A stretch of 64,000 bases of DNA from Selaginella moellendorffii (taxonomy: Eukaryota > Streptophyta > Lycopodiopsida > Selaginellales > Selaginellaceae), in the NCBI RefSeq assembly GCF_000143415.4, contig NW_003314301.1:452242-516241 (forward strand), written 5' to 3'. The notes under the pieces are model-generated. The model saw only the letters and a program-made list of their open reading frames with translations, was not told the origin of the DNA and ran no database searches. Of this stretch, positions 46,660 through 56,450 are shown one piece after another. Made by a program: the position numbers and the translations under genes. Numbering within the stretch: position 1 is the first letter of the stretch; each line of letters starts with the position of its first letter.

Positions 46660-46934
46660 TTTATTAATAAGGGGAAAGTAAAGATTGAATGGGGACTTGG
46701 GCTCCACCTAGACTCAGAGCAACTGAGCCAATATTAAAAGGATGGAAAGAAATTGGATAACAATGACAAAGAGAAGAGAGAGGTGAAGCAGTGGCAGGGG
46801 GAGGAGAAGTGATTGAGTAGACATTTCTTTGTTTAAAATAAAATGGCATGTGCCTCAATGCAGTTGAATTTTGTTATATTTATATACTATATAAAGGTTT
46901 GGAAACCTTATTTTACAAGTGAGATAATAACAAT

Positions 46935-46959
46935 TCCCACTTTAACGAAATAGAGCTTT
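46935..46959 (-). repeat. Right terminal inverted repeat of transposon C
   Basis: TCCCACTTTAACGAAATAG followed by AGCTTT, the exact inverse of 40571-40595. The next bases, TTACCACAAC, resume element A. Confidence 0.9.
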
Positions 46960-47257
46960 TTACCACAACTACATTAGTCAATTTGCTGAGTCAAACGCTC
47001 ATCTGGATCACCACCTCAACTAAATGAGGAAAACTTTGCACTGTTCCCAAGATCCCAAAGTCGTTCCATTATTAGCCCTTTTCTATCCACCACCTTGTCT
47101 ACAAGTTCACACATGAACTATAATGGAGAGCCATGTCTTCCCGACCTGCTACTCTTCAAGGATAGGCCCACTCCTCGAACCTTCCGTTGCCAACACTAGT
47201 GGTGATATACTTGAGCACCAATAAAAGTCGGACTAAGGAACAGCTCTAATACCAAGT
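46960..47257 (-). mobile_element. Internal region of the young family A element, right part
   Basis: 298 bp continuing element A after transposon C; collinear with 12318-12611 of the old copy. No coding frame. Confidence 0.8.
47240..47257 (-). other. Primer-binding site of the young family A element
   Basis: Read on the minus strand next to the right LTR: ACTTGGTATTAGAGCTG. It resembles TGGTATCAGAGC, the initiator Met-tRNA complement. The old copy has the closer TTTGGTATCAGAGT at the same place. Confidence 0.8.
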
Positions 47258-49040
47258 TGTAAGCGACTAAATTTTCCATTCTACTTTAGTCACTTAACCA
47301 CACCTCCAACCACTTGGAGGAGTCTCATTCACAACCTCCATAAGTCCAATTCAGGACTTGGGACTTGCTAGCCCCGAGAATGGCATCCATGCCACTCAAC
47401 ATTTGCACTTGGTCCAAGTGCTCCACGTGTCCGATCCCATGACCGACACTCAAAGGTACCACTGACATGGCAGCTTGTTACGCTAAGGCCATGCCCAATC
47501 ACCTTTGCCACACTGGTAGTCCAATACCACTTGCATCACAGTCTTGGCTCTCCAAGACTAGGCAAACCATCCGTGAGTGGTCATCTCAGATCCACTCCTT
47601 AGCATCCTTAGGATGCCCATTGACAAGGGGAATAGCCTTCCCCAATATCCCTCTGTCAGTCCCCACTAAGTCCCTTTCTGCCCTTGGCCGTGTTTGCCAA
47701 CACTGCCACTGGATCGAGGCCTACAGGCCTGACCACTAAGTCCCACGGTCCTCTAGGACTTCCTCACCACACGACTGCATCCTTGGTCACTGCCCCAGAG
47801 GACTACTCCTCTTCCTTTCCACAGTCTGGGCCTTTGGGACAACATTTCGGAACACCGTGGCCTTACGCGAGCCACCCGGGTACTCTCCCTGCCTTCCGCC
47901 CTTGGGTGCTCTAGCCATGGGCTTAGAGCGAGGTTCCATTGAGCCACGCCTGGTATCCAAGTAGGTAGTGCCACCCACACTTGGACTGGGAGCATCGGCC
48001 AGTCGATCTCCCGGGGGAACTAGAGCCGGCTCTTGAACACTTCACCAAGCTACCCCGCTTGTCGGTCCATGTTCACTCTAGTCTTGGACTTCCCAGTGGG
48101 CAGCTCATCACCCAACACTGGGTCCGGCCTTCCTGGGCCAAACTGGCCTTTCCTGGCCAAACTGGCTCCACTACAGTCCTCCCCCTACTATACTTTTGGA
48201 GCTCACCAAACCCCCCAGGGTCTGGGAGACGAACGCTTTGGGCTTTCACCCTCTCAGACTCGAACTCGGACTCAGACTCGAACTCGGACTCGGAATCAGA
48301 CTCGGACTCGGAATCGGACTTGGACTCGGACTCGGACTCGGGCTCGGTCTCAGCCTCGGCCTCGGTCTTGGTCTCAGTCCCGATCTCGGTCTCGGTCTCG
48401 GTCCCGGTCTTGGTCCCGGTCTCAGTCTCGACTTTGGACTCCATCTCGGGTCCCTCTTGGACTCCATCTCGGGTCCATCTCGGACTCCATCTCGGGTCCA
48501 TCTCAGACTCCATCTCGGGTCCATCTCGGACTCCATCTCGGGTCCATCTCGGACTCCATCTCGGGTCCATCTCGGACTCCATCTCGGGTCCATCTCGGGT
48601 CCATCTTGGGTCCATCTCGAACTCCATCTCGGGTCCATCTCGGACTCCATCTCGGGTCCATCTCGGACTCCATCTCGGGTCCATCTCAGACTCCATCTCG
48701 GTCCATCTCGGACTCCATCTCGGACTCCATATCGGACTCCATCTCGGACTCCATCTCGGACTCCATCTCAGACTCCATATCGGACTCCACTTCGGGTCCA
48801 TCTCGGACACTTCCGCGTGTCATGTGTTGGTCCTTTTTGGGTCCCTTTTTGGAGCCTTGCTTATTGCTCGCTTCGTGCTCGCTCCTTGAGCACTTTGTTG
48901 GGAGTTCCACTCCCGTTCTCGACCTTTCAAGTTGGAGCTTTTAGTCCAAACATGTTACGCTCGTTTGGCTTTCGCTTCGGCCACTACCACATGGCGCCCT
49001 TCCGGCTCCACTTTGGGGCCTAGGGATTTTGTGTCTCACA
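47258..49040 (-). repeat. Right LTR of the young family A element (5' LTR)
   Basis: It starts TGTAAGCGACTAAATTTTCC and ends TTTTGTGTCTCACA, followed by the TSD copy GGAGG. It would carry the element's promoter, firing leftward. Confidence 0.9.
48255..48805. repeat. Hexamer array and 23 bp minisatellite in the right family A LTR
   Basis: The same units as 35995-36570 with different copy numbers and order. It accounts for most of the 24 bp length difference between the two LTRs. Confidence 0.9.
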
Positions 49041-51404
49041 GGAGGATTGTGTCATTAAACTTACATGGGTTTTCCATGTTGGTATGTCGACTCTACCTTT
49101 GTTAATATCATTTAGTTATATTTAGTCTGTAGTGTTGGATTTTATTGAGTCTTGGATGTGATGAATCACTCCTTAATGATGTGTTATCTGTACTTGAGTA
49201 TTATTGGAGGATTGGTATCAAATACTGACTAAGGTATTTTCGACTTTGGTTAGCTTGGTTGTTAGAGAATTTTGAGTGGTGATTCACTTTTGCTTTCTTT
49301 TAGCTTTGTTTTGATATTGATGGCATTGAGTGATACTTTGTCGTTAACATTGTTAATATTGAGATTCAAGTGAAATAAGATGTCTCTCCTTAAGGTTGAT
49401 ATTAAATTTCATTAGTCTTGATGAAAATAGTGTTGATGATTTAGTTATAGCTTTGTGTTATTGGCATTCGTGCATTTGCTTGTTAGCAACTGTATTGACA
49501 TTTAAATGAACTGAGTGGCAAGTTGAGTTTGTTGTGTTCTAGACAAGATTGCTTAGTCAAGGTTGAGTTTTGAGCTTTTCCTTAAAAAGTGATTCAGTCA
49601 TGGACTATACTAACTCTATGAGAGGAAGAGTTAGTGATCGATATTGGAATGATTGAATCCTTGTTGAATTTGAGTTAAGATATATCAATCATTGATAATT
49701 CTTCTTGTGCTTATTATGAAATGAATTTACGTCTTGTTATAGATAGATTCATGGAGGATTGTTTACTGATCACTTGTTGAGTATAGCTTCAATATGCTTA
49801 GTTTTTGGATTGATGCAGACATATTTTTCATTAACTTTAGCATTATTAAGTTTAGCTTATGGATGTGTTAAAGAGGATATTAATGGTTGTACCATGATTT
49901 CTTCTTTAGCATTAAAGTTAGTTTATGTGAGACTCGTGATCATTGTTATGTAAGACTTAGCTATGGACTTTTTCGAACTTTTGATTCTTTGAATTTTATG
50001 CTTATTATTCCATTTGTTAGAAGTTGTTGAGGAAGGCATTTTTAGCTCATTGGCTTCGATATTGAAGTTAGTATTTGCATATAGTAATCATTGGTGATGA
50101 TTAACTATTATCTAGGATAGTTGATTATTCTTGTCAAAAGGTTTTGCTTGGTTATTGTTAATCTAGAATGATTTGCCATTCTTCAGGATGGTGGATTCTT
50201 TCTTCGATGATAATTATGCATCTCTTCATTGATGGGATGATTAATGATTTTACATGATAGTTAGTTATTTTCTTTGATGATTTATGGCTTTTTACATTAT
50301 TATATGTTATTTGTGGTTTGCTCTGGATTTGTTTCTTGGGTTTGAGATATCAATAGTATGTTGCTAATGCTTGCTTGAGCAACTTTGGTTCCTTAGTATT
50401 ATTGACCAAGATCTATTCAACTTAACTAGCGCAATAATTAGCATGAATGAGTGTTTGTTAGTCTTACCACATTCATTATGTTCTGTTGATTGTTGCTTGA
50501 GTTAGCTTTGATAGATTCGGATGTTATTTTCTTCAGGTAATACATTCGTAAGCATTTTACTTGCCAGTCGATGATACTTTGTGTTCTTTGAGTTATCTTT
50601 CATAAGTTGTTTAGCATGCTATCTATAATATTGATAGCATAGTCTTATCATTAAGCTTTCTTGATGATACATGGGCTATTGAATATTATTGGATGGTTAA
50701 TCCTATGTTTTCCAACTCTAGTGATCTTGGTGGTTTTTGTACTTTAATACTTGTTTATTGGATGATAACTTACTTGGAATACTTTCGTGTTCTAAACTAA
50801 GCTTTATTTATTGATAATTAAGTATTTAAGATATCATTATTTATGACTTTGATATTGTCCATCTATAGATCTTTAAGTTTGGGCCAGTATAAGTAGACTG
50901 GCTTCGGCACGTCATGTGCATGGTGAAATTTTTAGTCATGAGGTAGCTATTGTCGACTGGTCACATCACCTACCTCTTTATCGATATTCCTTATTTCATT
51001 CAAAAGGGTGTGACCGTATAAATAACTCTAACTGCCTGTTTATAGTAGTCTATCTAAACCTTATCAACAGGTTTGGTTTCTTTGCTCATGAGGGTTGGGG
51101 CTTCTGGCTTCTCTCTCTATGCCACCTATGGGTAGGGGTGTATCACACTTTGTAAGCTGGGTGATACCCAGAGTAGCAAGGGTGGCTAACTCCATTGGTT
51201 ATTTCCTTATTAGCAATGGCCGAAAGATGTCTGAATTGGTAACACATCCGCATTAGACAAAAAGGTTACCCTAACTCATTTAAGTTTGTGCATTTCTCAC
51301 ATAGTGTGATCCTCGTGAACTTTTTCTGGAGTTGTTTCCTTGGTGGTGGTCTAGACTAGAGTACACCTCAACAAGGACATCAATCTTCCCTAAGGGGGGA
51401 AGAG
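49041..51404 (+). mobile_element. Family B internal region 2, right part
   Basis: It resumes after the family A insertion with GGAGGATTGTGTC. AT-rich, no gag or pol frame recognised. Near 51200-51260 is a segment (AATGGCCGAAAGATG) of unclear origin. It ends in a clear polypurine tract. Confidence 0.55.
51393..51404 (+). other. Polypurine tract of family B
   Basis: AGGGGGGAAGAG lies directly against the TG start of the last B LTR. This fixes plus orientation and supports 51405 as the LTR start. Confidence 0.75.
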
Positions 51405-52490
51405 TGTTGAGAATATGACTTCGAGTATTGAAAGTTATCTGTCGGCTAGTCTTTTCAAATATTCTTTCTTTACTGCCACAACGGCAAGAGGTCAATATTG
51501 CTAAACCTTTTATCAGTCCCTCTTATGCTAATGGAATTAACTAGGCATTTCAAGTGTAGTTAGACTGAACGAGTATAAAGACGGAATTTCTATGTGTTAT
51601 TAGCTAAGCATACTTATCCTGGTAAGGAGTTCCCGTCTCATCATGTCTTGCACTGGCTAGTAACAAGAACCTTGCGTATTGAGACTTGTCCCTCAATATT
51701 GCTAGATGATAGCTTACCGTGTCTGCCAAACACCCTTGCTATCATACCCTTTATGTTAGTCTCATTTCGGTCATAAATGTTATTTATAGAAAGTGTCTAA
51801 ATTTGTTCATTTGGCATATTTACGAAATGTAAAGATTATCCTGAACACAATGGTCGTTCCGTGTCCAAATTCGCAATCTAAGGACATTCCATATTTAGTA
51901 AGTATCAAGCTTGTCCTAAAGACTAATTCCTGATATTAAGGGAGGCTTGGGGTGAAAGCCCAAAGCGTGTGTTCCTCAAAAGGGGGGGCTATAGGGGGTT
52001 CCAAATATATAGTAAGTAGTGGGTAGGTTAGTTAACTAACTTGAGGCATAGTCTAACTCCCACTTATGCCTGTCTTTATTCTACGTCCATCTTGGGTTTA
52101 AACCCAAGCTCCATACCATGTTAGTTGGTAGAATACCCATATCTTCGCGTTAGACCACTGATATGCTAAAATACCGCTAAACTCTATTTGGCTCCATTTT
52201 GCATACTGGATGCTCTAGGATTGTTCCAAGTTGCTCCGTACTCCTATCCCTTCACTACTTAAGTTGTACTCTAGAGTTGCTTCGTGGTCCGATTCCATTG
52301 CTCTTTAGCTCTATATTTGGGAGTTTAGCTATGTTCCTTCATTCAGTGGCTCAAGGCCCTAAAACTCAAGTTCTGCACCACTGTCCTTTGGACACATGGC
52401 ATGTGACACATGGCACATGGAGGGTTTCACTTCATGGTTATTCTATAGTAAATCACTATAGAATAAAGGGTAAAAATCACATGCACTACA
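51405..52490 (+). repeat. Family B LTR 3 (3' LTR)
   Basis: It starts TGTTGAGAATATGACTTCG and ends ATGCACTACA, then TCTTT. It shows the uninterrupted version of the site hit by the solo family A LTR in LTR 1. Confidence 0.8.
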
Positions 52491-52495
52491 TCTTT

Positions 52496-54248
52496 TCTTA
52501 CTGTTTTCATTCTTTTCTTGATTTGATTTTTATGATACTTTATGACCATAAAGAATGCATGTAAATGGCGTGTTTATTATCTATTGACGCATCTGCATTT
52601 TCCTTGGCCTTACAGATTGCAATGGGGTCATGGATCAAGTTATGTAACTAATCACTCCTTGCATAACCTTTGGACACTTGGCCAAGACTATGGATAACAA
52701 TCTAAGATGTAAGCTCTTGAGTTTTCTTCCTTGCTTCTTGCTTTCTTACCAAAGTTTCATTTTCTTAGTGTGCCTGTTTAATGGGCTCTTGTATTGCTTG
52801 CTTTGCACTGCTGGGCTATGTTGTTGCCTCTCTATGCACTACAGAACCAAGCTTTAGGAGAAGGACAAGCCACCTGGATTGTGGATCCAGGATTATATCT
52901 CCCACTGCTTTTGCTTGCTCATGCAAGAGTTCCAGTAGTAGAAGGTTGAGAGTGTCAAGTCCACCGTGGTTGATCAAAGTTGGGGGAAGCACAAACTCTT
53001 TCACTGTTCCACCTTCCTCCGGTTGTCGGTAGAGGCTGGGTGCTGGGGTAGAGAATTGTTGGGGCATAAGCCATAGACAATAGGCGACAAAAAATGTTGC
53101 CTGCTATGGGTCTATGGCCCTCCTGCATTGCTTATCAATTATTTTTGGCTCCTGGAAAACTCTTGCAAAGGATTGTGTGGGCACAAGAACAATAGCTCTT
53201 GAGGTTCCTGTAGGGCATGGTTGTTAAGTCTGCTGGTGGTTCTATAGGAGATGTTGCTTAAGTGGCAAAACCATTGGGCCAAGAATATTGTTTCCTAGCT
53301 TGGATACTATGATTAAAATTCATTTTGACTTAAATTTGGCTCAATCAGTTAGTATAATTAAGATGGCACTTGCCCTATCTTACAATTTTCTTCTTTCTAT
53401 ATATGTTTAGTTGATAGATAGAGTCACCCCTAAGTTGTACTGATGTATTGATTGGGCAATTACAACATGCTTAAGGTGTGGGTTAGCTTATTCTTAATAC
53501 AAACACATTGAACACCTTTATAAATCTTATAAACATAGAATATCAGGTTTTGAATTTATAGTTTAAATATTAATAACAATTACATTTTGTATTTCTTTTC
53601 TTAGTTTTACTTGGGTCTGGGTAGTAGATTAGTGTTCTTAAAATTTTATTGTTCTATATTCTAAGAAATAGACATGGCAAAGTAATTCTGAGTTTAAGGG
53701 TTATGTACAATTTTTTAATTTTAGGTTATGTTTGGGTCTGAGTATTATATTAATGTTCTTAAATCTTAGTTATATATTTATTCATATCCCAAGTAAACAC
53801 ATAATAATTAAATAATGCTTCCCTAAATTAATGATAATTAATCTTAGTAGTTCTTCTTTACATTTCTATGAGTCTGCGTAGTAATATATTAGTTTTCTGA
53901 TCGTTTTAGGATTCTAAATTTGTTTACATCCCAAATAAAAACATACTTTACATGTAACATTTAATTAATAAAATTTATTTTTGGTAATTATTATTTTATT
54001 GTTTTTCTCTGAAAGATTACTAAAAATATTTATTCATATAGCTATAAATAACTCATTCTTAGCAATTTTAATTTTAATTTTTTCTGGGTTGAGTAATAAG
54101 TTTCTTAAAATCTTAGTATTCTAAATATATCCATATTCCTAAGTAATACTGCATATAATATCTTTATCAATAGTATTTACTTAGTAATTCTTTTTTTACA
54201 CTTTAGGATATCAGTGTTTTAAATATATAGTCTATGCTATTGTGTGTG

Positions 54249-54313
<65 letters not shown>

Positions 54314-55480
54314 AAAAAAATTGTGTAAAATTACTAATTTTTTTACTCATCCAATTTGCTGGGCAATACTAAGAAGTTGTAGCTAAGGAGGGAAAAACTC
54401 TCCTTTTACTGCAGCCCCTCCTACTTTGCCTTTGTAGCTAAGGAAATTTTCTTTATCACAACTCCTCCTTGACACCAAAGTTTCACTCACTCCAGGTTTC
54501 TCTTCTTTACTATGACTCCTTAGCCTCAAAGTTTGCAGAAGAAGAAGCAATGCCAGGTGCTAGAGATGGAGGCCCAAGAGCTTGCATTGCTCAAGCATAG
54601 AGTTTATGGATGGGTATGTTAAGTGATCGTCCTTTGCAATGTTGGATATATAGAGCTTGGCTCATGCATATGCTATGTGTAGGGTCTTATCCATCCTATT
54701 TTTCTTTAGGGCTAGATTAACAATGGATTGCTATGGCTGGTGCTTATAGAATTGGAGAGTTTGCTTGGATCTGTCATATGCTGCATAAGAATTTTCTGCT
54801 CAATCTTTGTAGGATGCCCCAGCTAGGAATAGGTAATATCTTTTCGTTCTTGCAAAGGAAATTTTATTTTCAGGTTTTGTGCTGGGTTTCAACATGCGAG
54901 AAGTTGGCTCTCACAATGGTAGCCATACTGCCATGGTTGGGCGAGTGCAATTGCAGGCATTCATTTTATTGGCAGTGGATGACTTTGAACTCTTGATTTT
55001 ATGTAAACAACTCTAGGTTGGCTGTGGGATTGATGTTGTCCTAGCCATAGTCACTAATAGTTCCCAGTGAGAAATTCTTTATGTCTCTTTCTACAATTAC
55101 AATTCTTTTATATAAAACACTGGAGGAGAACTAGAGCTATGCTTCAAGCTGTCATAAAACTCTTGGCCAATGTATTTGTCTTTTGGCTCAGATTTAAATT
55201 TTTTTGAGAACTTCACCTTCTCAACTTGCCAGCTTTTTGCTGGGCAATTTGTAGTCAATAATAATAGTGTGGAAAAATAAATGAGTAAAAAACCAAAATA
55301 GCACAGCAAATTATTCCTCATTGTTTTCTCATTCTCTCCTCTCTTTCTCAACAGGGGTAGTCCCGGTGTAGAATAATACCCAGAGAGAATGTGCTTTCCT
55401 TCACTTTTGATCCTTGCAAGCAAGTTGGGAACTAGGAACTTTGTATATCTTCAAGCCAAAGAAGGAAAAGAATTTTCTTA
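52496..55480. other. Long stretch without a recognisable gene
   Basis: AT-rich, especially 53300-54340. Overlapping 83-codon frames on both strands at 52781-53067, an 87-codon plus-strand frame (54733-54996) and a 108-codon minus-strand frame (55097-55423) have no recognisable domains. The last may include the 3' untranslated region of the gene at 55482-56258. No RNA gene was seen. Confidence 0.4.
54241..54311. repeat. Compound TG/TA microsatellite
   Basis: (TG)8 runs into about (TA)26, ending before AGGAAAAAAATTG. Confidence 0.95.
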
Positions 55481-55481
55481 C

Positions 55482-56258
55482 TTACAACTGGCGATTTCGA
55501 GCTCTTTCTTCTTCTACAAGGGCTCGTTCCTTGTCGACGGCCAGTTCCCTGAATCGTCTCTTTGTAGCAGTGGAGGATTCCCACTTGTTTTCGGGGTGAA
55601 AAGGCGAGAACTTGTATCGTCTATCAGCCATGAGAAGACCACCTGAGCAACACACCAAAGAACTCTCAGACTTGAACAAAGAGGAAGCGTTTACCAATCA
55701 CTGCTAGATTGACGAAAAAGAAACCGGCGAAAACTCCCTTGAGGCCGAATTTGCTGTTCTCGAGTCTGGCAAAGTCGAGAGGTCTTGGAGGAGCTGGAGC
55801 TCGCCTACGTACTGTAACATAGAAGAACTAGCAGCAATTAGCTAGAATTTTTCTCTTTGTCCATCTCTTTTCTTCATACCACTGACGCTCGCAGCTATTT
55901 GTGCTGCTCGCTCCTCCAAGGCCATGGAAGGACCTTCACAGAAAAAAGAAATTCAAACAAAGAGTATGCAAGCTATGAGGAGAGATCGCAGGGAAAGGAG
56001 AAGCAATGCTTGAGAAGAAGTGAAAAACCAATGGGAATCAAGGTCATCGCTTACCGGAGAGATCAGCCACTCGCTTCTCCAAGGCGCTGGGACCTTGACG
56101 AAAAACCGTGAGCAAAACGATCGATCTGGAGTAATGCAGGCATGGATTCGGCAGAAATTTCGATTACCTGGAGGAGGCCCTGGCGCTGGAGTAGTATCTG
56201 GCGCTGGCGCTGGAGTAGCATCTGGCGCTGCCGCATGAGCAGCAGTGCTCTCCACCAT
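55482..56258 (-). CDS. 153-residue single-pass membrane protein of unknown function, five exons
   Basis: I do not recognise the family. All five exons join in frame with GT-AG borders: 56258-56168, 56093-56055, 55933-55880, 55811-55695 and 55642-55482, total 462 nt including the stop. The N-terminus is rich in Ala and Pro (TPAPAPDTTPAPGPPPG). Exons 2 and 3 encode related pieces, PSALEKRVADLSG and PSMALEERAAQIAASVS, both bounded by phase 1 introns, so one is probably a duplicated exon. Next come RRRAPAPPRPLDFARLENS and a hydrophobic segment GVFAGFFFVNLAVIGGLLM (about residues 88-106), then a charged tail with ERALVEEERARNRQ. Size, one membrane span and basic residues before it would suit a small organelle or endomembrane subunit, but this is a guess. 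It is divergent from RPB1, with 192 bp between start codons. Confidence 0.75.
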
Positions 56259-56450
56259 TTTCGACGAGAAGAGAATAGGGCTTTTGTTAGGGCTCCAGGA
56301 AGAGTTTAGAGAATATGCTGTGTCGTGGAATTGGATATTCTAAGGGCATTGTATAAATTTTCTTTTTGCACACGAAATCACACTCTTCAAGCCCTAGGGG
56401 TTTGCAGCGCCTAGGGTTTGATCAAGCGCCTAGCGCCCAGCGCCATCGTC
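56259..56450. promoter_or_regulatory. Bidirectional promoter between the membrane protein gene and RPB1
   Basis: Only 192 bp separate the two divergent start codons, so both 5' leaders and promoters must overlap here. A telo-box, TAGGGTTT, lies at 56412-56419, with GCCCTAGGGG just upstream (56393-56402). No clear TATA box was seen. Confidence 0.6.

Larger units (their letters stand above)
40797..46865. repeat. Dispersed 24 bp palindrome, at least 11 copies, confined to transposon C
   Basis: The arms are AATGGCRTG and CAYGCCATT around a GGCC centre. Copies by eye: 40797-40821, 42312-42335, 42381-42405, 42479-42502, 42984-43009, 43058-43079, 44437-44461, 44515-44538, 44575-44598, 45853-45876 and 46841-46865. 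Some keep both arms, others one strong arm. Several lie in probable introns or between genes. Confidence 0.85.
40571..46959. mobile_element. Transposon C: 6.4 kb TIR DNA transposon of unclear superfamily
   Basis: Perfect terminal inverted repeats of 25 bp (40571-40595 and 46935-46959) begin AAAGCTCTATTTCGTT. The empty site survives in the old family A copy (ATAGTTGTTTACCACAAC, 12311-12328). Comparison with it shows a duplication of only 2-3 bp; TT, TA and TTA are all consistent because of the T run. A transposase-like gene runs leftward (42230-40816) and a second gene runs rightward (about 44654-46659), with a 2.4 kb middle that contains CpG-rich repeat clusters. At least eleven copies of a 24 bp palindrome are spread over the element. 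Both genes are damaged, so this copy is probably dead. Confidence 0.85.
34998..49040 (-). mobile_element. Young LTR retrotransposon family A, LARD-like, host of transposon C
   Basis: Complete element bounded by a perfect 5 bp TSD, GGAGG (34993-34997, 49041-49045). LTRs of 1807 and 1783 bp run TG to CA. Outside the repeat arrays they differ at only about one base per hundred, so insertion is recent. The primer-binding site lies beside the right LTR (47240-47257, minus strand), so transcription runs right to left. Without transposon C the internal region is 4.06 kb and has no gag, protease, integrase or reverse transcriptase frame. Long LTRs with a long non-coding interior fit the LARD class, which needs a partner for mobility. 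The partner is not in this window. Confidence 0.88.
28653..52490 (+). mobile_element. Nested transposon block; outer layer is tandem LTR family B
   Basis: Three family B LTRs (28653-31212, 33667-34825, 51405-52490) alternate with two internal regions. The block is flanked by TCTTT at 28648-28652 and 52491-52495. A primer-binding site follows the first LTR (31214-31226) and a purine-rich tract precedes the last (51393-51404), giving plus orientation. Everything else inside is later insertion: a solo family A LTR (29185-30890) and a complete family A element (34998-49040) that itself holds transposon C. The LTR-internal-LTR-internal-LTR form is expected from recombination between elements. No gag or pol frame survives in either internal region. 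The TSD is low in complexity, so the outer boundary is less certain than those of elements A and C. Confidence 0.7.

Noticed and set aside
52781-53067. Overlapping 83-codon frames on both strands
   Set aside because: Near-complementary open frames without recognisable motifs; no supporting exon structure.
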